Assembly (NCBI RefSeq): GCF_000297055.2
Contig: NC_022357.1
Location: 558,001 to 622,000, forward strand
Source: Sulfuricella denitrificans skB26
GTDB taxonomy: Bacteria > Pseudomonadota > Gammaproteobacteria > Burkholderiales > Sulfuricellaceae
DNA length: 64,000 nt
Reading direction: 5' to 3'
Part shown: positions 24,593 to 33,007 of the stretch, piece by piece
How the letters are laid out: each line of letters starts with the position of its first letter
Position numbering within the stretch: position 1 is the first letter of the stretch
Program-made: the position numbers and the translations under genes
The notes under the pieces: generated by a model
What the model was told of the DNA's origin: nothing
The model's database searches: none
What the model saw: the letters and a program-made list of their open reading frames with translations, nothing else

Positions 24593-25246
24593 TTACATCG
24601 CTTTGCAGACGGTGTACTGGTTAGCGTCACTATAAGTTGCTGCAGCCGCGCCGGGAGCAGTGTTGACGCCAGCGGCACCCAGTGTGGCGAGGACGCTGCC
24701 CTGGTTAGGAAGGCCATCGTCAAACTGAGTGTCGATGGCACGCGCTGCCTTGCCTGGTACCTGTGACAGGCATACGGAGAACACGGCGGTGCCGGTGGCC
24801 GGGGTAACGCCGGTGCCCACGCCGGTCAAGGCGTTGAATGCGTTGCGGGGCAGGGCAGCCACTCCGATATCAGCCGGGTTGCCGGAGATGAAGCCGGCAG
24901 CCTTGAGAGATTGCCAGAAAGCGACGGACTCGCCGCCAGCAGTGAAGGTGTTGGCCTGTGAGATCAAGATTATGCCGTTATTGTTGCCGCCGGCGGTGAC
25001 GTTCGCCCAGGGGCCGCCGCGTGCTTGCAGCGTGAGGAGAGGCCCGTCGTCGCCTGGCAACCTGCGGAAGCGGTCGATATAGGAATTGTAGGCTGCCGTG
25101 ACACCGTTCATGTCATTGACGGCGTTTTTGATCTTGGCGTTCTCGATCATTTCCTGCCCCTTCAGCACGCCGCCCAGCAGCAGGCCTATGATCACCAGCA
25201 CGATGGCGATTTCTACCAAAGTAAAACCAGATTGGGCTTTTTTCAT
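24593..25246 (-). CDS. Type IV prepilin, probably the main pilin of the cluster
   Basis: The 217-residue protein has a short leader MKKAQSG and a class III/type IVa cleavage site before FTLVEIAIVLVIIGLLLGGV, with the conserved Glu5. The globular part has YIDRFRRLPGDDGP and DTQFDDGLPNQGS, a pattern I know from many proteobacterial prepilins with an LPGDD motif. Two cysteines (VCLSQ, VCKAM) may form the C-terminal disulfide loop. The start at 25246 is supported by AGAGGA six bases upstream. It is last in the cluster and separated by 165 bases, possibly with its own promoter. Confidence 0.85.
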   Translation of the reverse strand: MKKAQSGFTLVEIAIVLVIIGLLLGGVLKGQEMIENAKIKNAVNDMNGVTAAYNSYIDRFRRLPGDDGPLLTLQARGGPWANVTAGGNNNGIILISQANTFTAGGESVAFWQSLKAAGFISGNPADIGVAALPRNAFNALTGVGTGVTPATGTAVFSVCLSQVPGKAARAIDTQFDDGLPNQGSVLATLGAAGVNTAPGAAAATYSDANQYTVCKAM

Positions 25247-25300
25247 TTCGATCCTCTTAGTGTTCAATCATCAGATAGGTTGGTCAGATATGGGCCTGTT

Positions 25301-25351
25301 ATTTTAGTTATCGACTAATTTAGCGGTAAGTTTAGGTAATTTACTTAGTAA
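25301..25351 (-). promoter_or_regulatory. Possible promoter and palindrome in front of the pilin gene
   Basis: On the minus strand TTACCG (25324-25329), 17 bases, then TAAAAT (25301-25306) gives a weak sigma-70-like promoter and a leader of about 48 bases. Just upstream TTACTTAGTAA (25341-25351) is an AT-rich palindrome that could be an operator. The region 25247-25412 holds no gene. Confidence 0.3.
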
Positions 25352-25412
25352 GGTCTAGTGGAATTTACTGATTATGCGATTTTGTTAATGTGATACTTCA
25401 GGTCTATCCATC

Positions 25413-26087
25413 TCAGGGCAGCTTGCCGGCAGTGACCATGCGGTTGAACAGAATATTGGGGGAAACCCAGGCAACAAGGTCGTCAAAGGTAGCGGTGGGA
25501 GCTTTGCTGACGAAATTGATATCGTTATTGCTGTTTTCCGCTTCGTCGGGGTCGGCACTGATGGTAAGTTGCGTGCCCGCGGTGTTGTAGGCTCCGGAAC
25601 CGTTCTTGCCGTGGGAAATGATAACAGCGGGAATGTTGCTGGCAATCGAAGCGCCCCCGGATGTGGTGCGGATTATCGAATCTCCAGGGGAAGCAAGGGT
25701 AAAAAAGGTTGCGGTGTCGGCAAAGCCTACCGTTACACGGTAGGTGTAACGGTTGCCCCAGGCATCCGTTTCGCTGACTCCCAGCGTTGCCCAGGGCAAC
25801 ACGCCGCTATTACCCCCGGTGCAAGTGCCGGCGGCGAAAGCTCTCGCTTGACCGGCGCCGGCGGCACCGCTGGCGAGGGTCGGGTTTGCGGGGCAGGGAA
25901 GGTATTTGTTCACAATTACAAACCCCAATAGAGCTTGGTTGATTTCATCCAGCGATTTCTGAGTCTCGCCGATTCTTCTTTGTTCAACTTGGGTCGACAG
26001 TGGCATCAGCAGGCCACCGAGCAGCAGGCCGACGATCACCAGCACAATGGCCATTTCGACCAGGGTAAAACCATTAGTGGTTTTCAT
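25413..26087 (-). CDS. Prepilin-like protein with LPCP motif
   Basis: The 224-residue protein starts MKTTNGFTLVEMAIVLVIVG: a five-residue leader, prepilin peptidase site and Glu5. The globular part has YLPCPANPTLASG, a Gly-rich CTGGNSGVLPWATLG loop and TDAWGNRYTYRV. The same LPCP ... LP..LG ... D arrangement occurs in the next gene, so both may share a fold and be tip or minor pilins. It lies 42 bases after the PilX-like gene. Confidence 0.8.
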   Translation of the reverse strand: MKTTNGFTLVEMAIVLVIVGLLLGGLLMPLSTQVEQRRIGETQKSLDEINQALLGFVIVNKYLPCPANPTLASGAAGAGQARAFAAGTCTGGNSGVLPWATLGVSETDAWGNRYTYRVTVGFADTATFFTLASPGDSIIRTTSGGASIASNIPAVIISHGKNGSGAYNTAGTQLTISADPDEAENSNNDINFVSKAPTATFDDLVAWVSPNILFNRMVTAGKLP

Positions 26088-26129
26088 TAGGTAACTCCTG
26101 CATTCACGCTTAAATGCGCATGGTCAAGG

Positions 26130-27275
26130 TTAGGGGCAGCTTAGAACCACACTATTGGTGGTGCATACAATCGTCGAAACTCCCCCTACGGTGACCTGAG
26201 CCTGGGATAGGGTGTAGTTGTTTACGGTCAGGCAGCCTGCACCTCCCACGCCGCATTGCTGTGAGTAAGTAGTCCCCGACTGGAAATTAGGGGCCACGGT
26301 ATAACTTGCCAGGGAAAACCAGCCGTTGTTGGTCAACCAGATGAGTGTGGCGGAATCGAAAGACAAGGACGGATCCGCAAAGGGTACCGAGCCGGAAGTC
26401 AGGCATGACGGCGTGGTTACTTGCAAACCCGTGCTTCCCGCATTGGCGGCACAGGGATAATAATGGTTGACGGGCGAGTTGTAGAATAGCCTCAATCCAC
26501 TGGTTGGCGGCTGATTCTTCCCACGGATTTCAGCGACAACCCGCTTTTTGATTGGGGGAAAGAATTGGCTGGAGGTAATGTATATCAGCTTGTCGTTGAA
26601 GCTGCTGGAGGCGTCGGCAGAGATGAATGAGGTTGCTGTGCCTCCACCTGTCGCATTGTTGATGCCCGTTGCCGTGTCGAGGTAGTTCGCGGCGGTGTTG
26701 TTTCCACCGCAAACCGTTGGCGCGCCAGCAGCCAACCGGTTTTGAGTGCCAAGCGCGGCTCCGGGGGAAAAAACAATGGCGATTACCGGGTTGGGGGGGG
26801 AAGGAAACTGGGTTCCCGTGTTGTCAAAGACGTTCAGTTGCCCTGCAGTGTTGCTGTTTAGTGGGTTCGATGTGGAACTGCGGCTTGTTGCCGGTAGTGC
26901 ATTTCTGAATACACGGGAAAGCGCATACCATAGGCATTCACCATTGCCGTCGCGCAAGTCGGGTAGGCCTAATTGTTTCGATGGCAACCGGCCGATGTAG
27001 GCGGTGCAGTTCTGGCCCGTGGTATCGCCAGAGCCGTCGTTGTTAATGTCGGGACAGGGCAGGCTGCCTGGCAGAGTCGGGTGAGACGCGGCATATCCGA
27101 TCAGCGCCTCCTTCGCCTGAGCCAGAGCTACCGAGGTAATCTTGTCCCTTCCGATCTGGCTGCTTGCCTTGTTGAGCGCGGAAGCCAGCATAAATGCCGC
27201 GCCGATTCCGATAATGGTGAGGATGATGAGCAGGGCGGCGCCGCGTTCCTGGTGGTGAATGGTGCGTGTCTGCAT
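26130..27275 (-). CDS. PilX/GspK-like minor pilin protein with LPCPD domain
   Basis: The 381-residue protein begins MQTRTIHHQERGAALLIILT. Its hydrophobic helix follows a possible Gly cleavage site but lacks Glu5, as in PilX and GspK tip proteins. It then has SLPCPDINNDGSGDTTGQNC, RLPSKQLGLPDLRDGNGECL and several further cysteines (NHYYPC, CLTSG, QQCGVGGAGC). The Cys-rich, Gly/Ser/Thr-rich exterior suggests a disulfide-stabilised adhesin-like tip. It is encoded in line with the other cluster genes. Its function is inferred from context. Confidence 0.72.
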   Translation of the reverse strand: MQTRTIHHQERGAALLIILTIIGIGAAFMLASALNKASSQIGRDKITSVALAQAKEALIGYAASHPTLPGSLPCPDINNDGSGDTTGQNCTAYIGRLPSKQLGLPDLRDGNGECLWYALSRVFRNALPATSRSSTSNPLNSNTAGQLNVFDNTGTQFPSPPNPVIAIVFSPGAALGTQNRLAAGAPTVCGGNNTAANYLDTATGINNATGGGTATSFISADASSSFNDKLIYITSSQFFPPIKKRVVAEIRGKNQPPTSGLRLFYNSPVNHYYPCAANAGSTGLQVTTPSCLTSGSVPFADPSLSFDSATLIWLTNNGWFSLASYTVAPNFQSGTTYSQQCGVGGAGCLTVNNYTLSQAQVTVGGVSTIVCTTNSVVLSCP

Positions 27276-27284
27276 GGTTGGTCT

Positions 27285-27767
27285 CTATTTCGCAGCCTCA
27301 TGGGGCGCGGGGACAGTGTTGTCTTCGTAGCCCTCGTGTACCTTGCCCTTGGTGATGTCGAACGTTTGCCCCGGCTTCAGGCTAACCTGTTTGCCGGAAG
27401 GAAGCTGTAGAGGTACGACAGACGATCTGCCGTTCGATTTCAGCACGGTGATTCCCTGAGGGGTTTCATTTCCGTGCTGCGGGAATTGGTTGAGCCAGGC
27501 GGTGTTTTTTCCGCTGCTACGCTGGACAATGCCATTCAAGGTGATTTGTTCAGTCGTACTGAGCGTGCTGCTCCCACCGCTTTTTTGCCGTAGCCGGTCG
27601 AGCATGGCTCGCTCATCGGGGCTGAAAAACAATCGGCCGATTTTATTTGATTCAATAGAGGCCTCAGCTTGTTGCTGGCCAGGATCCTCGCGTGGAGGCT
27701 CCGTGCCGGCACAGACGGCATGGCCAGACAGGGAAGTGATCATCAGTATAAATATCAGGCGTGCCAT
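27285..27767 (-). CDS. MshK/PilP-like exported accessory protein
   Basis: The 160-residue protein has a signal peptide (MARLIFILMITSLSGHAVCA). Its C-terminal part has NGIVQRSSGKNTAWLN and LPSGKQVSLKPGQTFDITKG. The beta-rich I-NG-V-r-..g...aWLN pattern is typical of MshK/PilP-type pilus accessory proteins that contact the secretin. It sits between the MshJ-like and PilX-like genes. Identity is by position and pattern, not by strong motif. Confidence 0.65.
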   Translation of the reverse strand: MARLIFILMITSLSGHAVCAGTEPPREDPGQQQAEASIESNKIGRLFFSPDERAMLDRLRQKSGGSSTLSTTEQITLNGIVQRSSGKNTAWLNQFPQHGNETPQGITVLKSNGRSSVVPLQLPSGKQVSLKPGQTFDITKGKVHEGYEDNTVPAPHEAAK

Positions 27768-27779
27768 GTTTGTTCGCCT

Positions 27780-28457
27780 TTATTGAGGTATTTGTTCTGG
27801 GCTGACTGCCTGTTCGCCGAGGGTCAGCCAATAAATGCTGCACTCTGCGATTAGTGGCAAATACGCGCTTTCAGGCTCCAGGCCGGCTCGTTTGACCAGG
27901 CATTCCTGGGCAGTATAAAACCCTTTGTGCTTCAAATCATCCAGGAAATTGAGCAGATCACCTTCATGCAGAAGCTTCATCTGGAATGTCATTTTGCTGC
28001 CGCGCAGTTCCAGATCGCCGATCGGAACCTCCTGGCCAACCTGAAAAACCTGCTGGGCGGAAATTTCATAAGTAATTGGCAAAAGTTTGCGGCTTTCCCT
28101 GATGTGCTGGATATGTTCTATCCAGTCCAGGCGTCTTTCTTCTCCAACGAATCCTCGTTCGCGTAAGGATACGAATTTGGGTTGATAGTCTTGAATTTCC
28201 TGCTTGTCATTTTCGGCCTGACGACGTTTGTTGTTGGCATCGTTACGTTGCCCTTGTGTCTGAGCCATATCGTCCTGCTGCTTGGCCAGAATGGTTCTGC
28301 CGGCAATAACCAGTGCGGTGCTTAACAACAGGCTTGCGATGAGGACGATGAGCGCTTTTCGGATCAGCGGAAAATCATCCTTAATGAAAGATCGCTTGGC
28401 CGGAATATTTTTTCCCTTGGCCTGGTCCGGCTTGGGGTTGGTTGTGTTTTGGGCCAT
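27780..28457 (-). CDS. MshJ/PilO-like inner-membrane pilus protein
   Basis: The 225-residue protein has a basic cytoplasmic N-terminus, one membrane helix (about 35-54, IVLIASLLLSTALVIAGRTI), a coiled-coil segment (about 58-90), then a ferredoxin-like domain (GDLELRGSKMTFQMKLLHEG, DLLNFLDDLKHKGFYTAQEC). This is the PilO/GspM/MshJ layout. It would join the inner-membrane alignment complex. It follows the PilM/PilN-like gene by two bases. Confidence 0.72.
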   Translation of the reverse strand: MAQNTTNPKPDQAKGKNIPAKRSFIKDDFPLIRKALIVLIASLLLSTALVIAGRTILAKQQDDMAQTQGQRNDANNKRRQAENDKQEIQDYQPKFVSLRERGFVGEERRLDWIEHIQHIRESRKLLPITYEISAQQVFQVGQEVPIGDLELRGSKMTFQMKLLHEGDLLNFLDDLKHKGFYTAQECLVKRAGLEPESAYLPLIAECSIYWLTLGEQAVSPEQIPQ

Positions 28458-28459
28458 GT

Positions 28460-30046
28460 TCAGCTTTCCGGCCGCAATGTCAATTTCATAATGAATCGAG
28501 TTTTTGTGTCTGTTTCTTCGACTCCTGCATTTCCCGTCAATTTGACGCTTGGTTTGATGTCAAGTGGTGGGCGGGTGATTTCTGTCCGCAACAACTTGTT
28601 TTTGCCAAGCTCGGCGGCGAAAAGACGCACGCTTTCCAGTGCTGTTCGGTAGTCTTGTCTGAGAGATACCACTTCTCCTTCGATCAGTAGTATCTGGTTA
28701 GGCTTTTTGGGGATGCCGATCAGTACAGAGGAGGGCGCTGGTTCAGCAACGCCTGGAACAGGCTGGTGCTGTTGTGGGTCGGCGGGATTGTCTGTGGTTT
28801 CGGCCTCAGTGCTGACACGCCAATGCAACTGGTCGATTCGTATTTGCGGTAGGATATCGAGTGCGCGACTGACAGTGCCAAGTAGCTGCGTGGGCGCTGG
28901 TGCATTGCGAGATATCATCTGCTCGATGTTGACAGCGGCTTTCATGTCTTGTGGGCTGGCAGCGGTGTGGGGCAGGCTACGGATTATGGTCTGGTATTGA
29001 GATTGGGCCAGGCTGGTTTCAATGGCTATTTGCTGGCTTTGCCGATAATGCTGCAGAGCCTCCAGGCCGTTCGCTCCCGCGGACAACAGCGCCCCCGTCA
29101 CAACGCCGGCACTCAGGATGTAGAGGACGAGCCGGGCTTGCCACAGGCTGTAATAACGGGTTTGTTCTGTCTGCGCATAATGGCTGGCAGGGGTGGCGCC
29201 GAGCAGGGATAAAAATAGCGGGTCGCATAGCGTCACGCTGCCCGGGTTCTTCAGTCCGAGCTGAGTGGCGGCATCGGTCAGATCGAGAAAGCGGTGTGCT
29301 AAGGCAGGCGTGTCATGGCAAGCCGACTGGAGCATCTGCAAGCTTTCCCCGTGTGTCAGGATCACGGCATCCAGAGTTTTTCCGCGCGGCAGCAGTCTGG
29401 CACTTGCCAGAAATTGCTGGGTATTAGCCGTTTCACGCGCGGTTGTGTCGGCAACGGTATCCGGATTATGGTCGGGCAGCGTTGTCAGGCGGCTGAATTT
29501 GAGGGCAGACCCCTGGAAAAAACTTTGGCGTAAACCACTTGCCTGGTGTGTAACCAGCAGCAGATTGTCGCTGACAAGGTCAAGTTTCTTGATCAGAGTG
29601 GTGCTCAACAGCGCAGGCGAGTAAATGCCGGTAAGCGGCACTTTCTGCTTCATGAGTGCGTTCAGCCAGGGCTTCAGCAACTCCACGTTGGTCAGGGCGC
29701 TGAACAGCATCTGGTCGTCCTTGCGCCCAAATTCTTCCCGACCCTGCTGGACCGCTTGGCGGTAGGGGGTGTCGCGGTAAAGCTGGCCGAGGCGCCGCTG
29801 GATCAGTGCCCGTCTGGATCTGCCCAGCACGTGAGGCAGACTGTCGAGTTGAAAGTCTTCCTCGATCAGGTCGGCCAACAGGTAAGTCGGGGTGTTTTGC
29901 GAACCAGCAAGGTGGCGGGAGAAGGCTTCCCAGCCGGTCTCGTCGTTAGGGAAGCTGAGGCCGGCGGAGTAGTTGCCCTTCTCCCCCTGGTAGGTGGTGA
30001 GCTGGTCGTTGGTCAGATAGAACAACTGTTTGCGGAATGCACCCAT
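28460..30046 (-). CDS. MshI/PilM-N-like pilus assembly protein
   Basis: The protein has 528 residues from the ATG at 30046 (MGAFRKQLFYL). The N-terminal part (about 1-290) resembles a degenerate actin-like PilM/MshI domain (LLVTHQASGLRQSFFQGSAL). A membrane helix lies at about 310-330 (LYILSAGVVTGALLSAGANG). A periplasmic PilN-like part with a coiled-coil and a ferredoxin-like end follows (LLIEGEVVSLRQDYRTALES). It appears to combine the PilM and PilN roles in one chain. An upstream start at 30133 would overlap the GspF-type gene and lacks support. Confidence 0.7.
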   Translation of the reverse strand: MGAFRKQLFYLTNDQLTTYQGEKGNYSAGLSFPNDETGWEAFSRHLAGSQNTPTYLLADLIEEDFQLDSLPHVLGRSRRALIQRRLGQLYRDTPYRQAVQQGREEFGRKDDQMLFSALTNVELLKPWLNALMKQKVPLTGIYSPALLSTTLIKKLDLVSDNLLLVTHQASGLRQSFFQGSALKFSRLTTLPDHNPDTVADTTARETANTQQFLASARLLPRGKTLDAVILTHGESLQMLQSACHDTPALAHRFLDLTDAATQLGLKNPGSVTLCDPLFLSLLGATPASHYAQTEQTRYYSLWQARLVLYILSAGVVTGALLSAGANGLEALQHYRQSQQIAIETSLAQSQYQTIIRSLPHTAASPQDMKAAVNIEQMISRNAPAPTQLLGTVSRALDILPQIRIDQLHWRVSTEAETTDNPADPQQHQPVPGVAEPAPSSVLIGIPKKPNQILLIEGEVVSLRQDYRTALESVRLFAAELGKNKLLRTEITRPPLDIKPSVKLTGNAGVEETDTKTRFIMKLTLRPES

Positions 30047-30059
30047 TCTTGAATTCTCG

Positions 30060-31265
30060 TCAGGCCTTGATCTTGCTGATGGTATCGTAAATCGGGCCGA
30101 GCACAGACAGCATGATCCAGCCCAGAATGGCACCGAGAATGACGGTCATGATGGGTTCGATCATGGTCTGGACTTTTTCGATCGATTCTTTGACTTCGCG
30201 GTTATAGAAATAGCTGACATTGCGCAGCGCCTTATCCAGGGAGCCGGTGCTTTCGCCTACTTTGAGCATGCGTACGACCAAGGGCGGAAAGATGCCTACA
30301 TTCTGAAAGCTGGTAGTGACGTTCTGCCCCTCAGAAATAAGCAACCCAGCCCGATGCAGGCCAGCTTCGATGACTTTGTTGGCGACGATCTGTTCTGACA
30401 ACCGGATGCATTCGAGAATGGTGACGCCTGATGCGTACATCAGCGCGAAAAAAGTGGCGAAGCGGGCGAGGATGATTTTATGCAGGATAGGCCCGATCAT
30501 CCACACCCGCAGCAAGTAATCGTCGGCCATGTAGCGTGCGCGCGGATTGGTCCTGATCAAAAAGGTAAGGCCTGCCCCTGTCAGCAATGGAATGGCGATG
30601 ATCATATACCAGTAATTAATGAAGATGCCGGAGACGAAAATCAGCGCCTTGGTATGAAATGGCAGCTCTTGTCCCATGTTCTTGATGAATCCGGTGAGCT
30701 GTGGCACCAGGTAAATCATCAGGAAGAAGGTGACGCCGAGCACGATGGTGCCAACGAAAGCCGGGTACATCAGGATTTTTTTTGTCTGTGAGGCAAGCTC
30801 GTCCTGCCATTTTAGTGTCTCGGTCAGGTTGAGGAATACCTCGGCGATCTTGCCGCTGTGTTCGCCTGCCGCGATCAGACTGATGAAAGTCGAGTCGAAG
30901 GTGTCAGGATGCTTTTCCATCGCCTGTGAGAGTTGCAGGCCGCCTTCGATGCTTTCGATCAGGTCGGCGACAATTTCGCGGAAGCGAGGATGATCGAGGC
31001 TGTCGCGCAGGTCGGCCAAAGTTTCCAGCATCGGAACACCAGCGCCGCTGAGTTGTTCCATGTAGAAACAGAAGTTGATCAGATCCGAGCGCTTTACCTG
31101 ACGTTTGCGCAAAGCCAGGGTTTGTCGCGCCACCTCCTTGCAATCGATCAGATCCAGTTCCATGCGCTTCAGGCGCAGTTCCAGGTCGGAGAGATTGGAG
31201 GCGTCCATGTTGCCGCGGAGGAGTTTGCCTTCGACATCCATGGCCTGGTAAACAAATTGGGTCAT
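30060..31265 (-). CDS. Type II secretion/type IV pilus platform protein (MshG/PilC/GspF)
   Basis: The 401-residue protein has two GspF domains. Each is a cytoplasmic helical bundle followed by membrane helices: FVGTIVLGVTFFLMIYLVPQ, the IIAIPLLTGAGLTFLI helix, and the C-terminal PIMTVILGAILGWIMLSVLG. It contains FCFYMEQLSGAGVPMLETLA and FALMYASGVTILECIRLSE, typical of the family. It is the inner-membrane platform that the ATPase turns. It lies next to the ATPase gene with a nine-base gap. Confidence 0.92.
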   Translation of the reverse strand: MTQFVYQAMDVEGKLLRGNMDASNLSDLELRLKRMELDLIDCKEVARQTLALRKRQVKRSDLINFCFYMEQLSGAGVPMLETLADLRDSLDHPRFREIVADLIESIEGGLQLSQAMEKHPDTFDSTFISLIAAGEHSGKIAEVFLNLTETLKWQDELASQTKKILMYPAFVGTIVLGVTFFLMIYLVPQLTGFIKNMGQELPFHTKALIFVSGIFINYWYMIIAIPLLTGAGLTFLIRTNPRARYMADDYLLRVWMIGPILHKIILARFATFFALMYASGVTILECIRLSEQIVANKVIEAGLHRAGLLISEGQNVTTSFQNVGIFPPLVVRMLKVGESTGSLDKALRNVSYFYNREVKESIEKVQTMIEPIMTVILGAILGWIMLSVLGPIYDTISKIKA

Positions 31266-31274
31266 CGTATGATC

Positions 31275-33005
31275 TTATGAGTTGGATCGATTGCGAGCGA
31301 AACTTCTGACCTTGTCGGTCAGATCCACCACGCGTGCAACTTCTTCGAGCGAGGTGGAGCCATCCAGCACACGGCGGATGCCATCTTCGGCCAGGGTGAT
31401 GAAGCCTTTGGACAAGGCCATGGCCCTGACTTCGATGGCGGGCGCACGCCTTGCAATCAGCTCATCCAGATCCGAGTCCAGTTTGAGCAGTTCCATGATC
31501 GCGATACGTCCTTTGTAGCCCTGGTAGTTGCAATGTTCACACCCGGTTGCCTGGTAGATCGTGATGTTCAGTTTTTCTTTTTCGAGTCCGAGAAGACGGC
31601 CTTCCATCACTTCCGGCTGGTAGGGTTGCTTGCAGTGGGGGCAGAGTTTGCGCATCAGGCGCTGGGCGACAATACCGATAATATTCCCGGCGATAATGTC
31701 GGGCAGTACACCGATGTCCAGCAGCCGCGGAATCGCCCCGATTGCCGAGTTGGTGTGCAGGGTGGAATACACCTGGTGGCCGGTCATGGCAGCGCGGAAA
31801 GCCATTTCTGCCGTATCCGCATCGCGGATTTCGCCGATCAGGATGACGTCTGGATCCTGTCGCATCATCGACCGGATGCCGTTGGCAAAATCCATCTTGG
31901 CCGCTTCATTGACCGAGGTCTGGCGGATCATGTTCATCGGGTATTCGACCGGATCTTCCAGCGTCATGATGTTGACGCTTTCGGTATTGATGTGATTCAG
32001 GATGGAATATAGCGTGGTGGTTTTTCCGCTGCCGGTCGGGCCGGTCACCAGGATGATTCCATCCGGCCGGGCCAGCATCAGCTTGAGCAGTGTCAGCTCA
32101 TTTTCCTCCAGGCCGAGTTTGTCCAGCGCCACGATGCCTTTTTGCCGGTCGAGGATGCGCAGCACGATGTTTTCGCCATGCGCAGTGGGCTGGGCAGAAA
32201 CGCGAAAATCGATCGGTCGTCCCGAAAAAGTGATGGAAATACGGCCATCCTGAGGGGCGCGCGTTTCGGCGATATTCATACTGCTCATCACCTTGAGGCG
32301 CACAGCCATGGCGGCCCAGTAGGTTTTGTGCAGGCTGCGGATCTGGCGCAGCACGCCGTCGATGCGGTAGCGAATGCGCAGAAAGAACTGTTCCGGCTCG
32401 AAGTGGATGTCGGAGGCGCCGTGCTGTACCGCATCGGCGAGCAGTGCATCGATCAGGCGGACCAGCGGCTGGCTGTATTCGTCAGATACGGTTTGCAGGC
32501 TCTGGTAATCGATTTCCCCGGTTTCGATTTCGTGCAGGATGCCGTCAATCGATAACTCGAAGCCGAAATACTGGTCGATCGCCCGCATGATTTCGGAATC
32601 GCCGGCGAGTATCGGGGTCACGATGACATCTTTGCCAAGCATGGCGCGGATCTGGTCGAGTGCGACAATATTGTTGGTGTCGGACATCGCCAGCTTCAAC
32701 GTGAGGCTTGGCTTGTCGAAGTCCAGCGGGAAGACGTGGTAACGCTTGGCGATGTCCTTTGAAATGAGCTTGAGCGAGGAAGGGTCCACCACCATGTGGG
32801 ACAAATCCGCGCTCTGCTGATTCAGGTTTTCGCTCAGCGCTTCGCGCACCGTGGCTTCCGTGACGAAGCCGAGATTGGTGAGCAGTTTTCCCAGCGGCAG
32901 GCTGGAATGCTTTTGCTCGAGCAGGGCAATGCGTAACTGGTCGTCGCTGATGACGCCCTTCAGAACCAGCAGTTTGCCTAAGGGAAGTTTCGGTTGTTCG
33001 GCCAT
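31275..33005 (-). CDS. mshE: MSHA/type IV pilus assembly ATPase (MshE/PilB/GspE)
   Basis: The 576-residue ATPase has two tandem MshEN-like motifs at the N-terminus (LPLGKLLVLKGVISDDQLRI from about residue 7, LPLGKLLTNLGFVTEATVRE from about 36). In both, the first Arg of the c-di-GMP-binding consensus is Pro. Walker A is GPTGSGKTTT at about 321, and MTLEDPVEYP and GEIRDADTAEMAF (Walker B/Asp and His boxes) follow. A zinc tetracysteine is formed by CPHC (about 455) and CEHC (about 486). It powers pilus extension. The ortholog family is MshE-like by context. No PilT retraction ATPase is in the window. Confidence 0.92.
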   Translation of the reverse strand: MAEQPKLPLGKLLVLKGVISDDQLRIALLEQKHSSLPLGKLLTNLGFVTEATVREALSENLNQQSADLSHMVVDPSSLKLISKDIAKRYHVFPLDFDKPSLTLKLAMSDTNNIVALDQIRAMLGKDVIVTPILAGDSEIMRAIDQYFGFELSIDGILHEIETGEIDYQSLQTVSDEYSQPLVRLIDALLADAVQHGASDIHFEPEQFFLRIRYRIDGVLRQIRSLHKTYWAAMAVRLKVMSSMNIAETRAPQDGRISITFSGRPIDFRVSAQPTAHGENIVLRILDRQKGIVALDKLGLEENELTLLKLMLARPDGIILVTGPTGSGKTTTLYSILNHINTESVNIMTLEDPVEYPMNMIRQTSVNEAAKMDFANGIRSMMRQDPDVILIGEIRDADTAEMAFRAAMTGHQVYSTLHTNSAIGAIPRLLDIGVLPDIIAGNIIGIVAQRLMRKLCPHCKQPYQPEVMEGRLLGLEKEKLNITIYQATGCEHCNYQGYKGRIAIMELLKLDSDLDELIARRAPAIEVRAMALSKGFITLAEDGIRRVLDGSTSLEEVARVVDLTDKVRSFARNRSNS

Positions 33006-33007
33006 GG

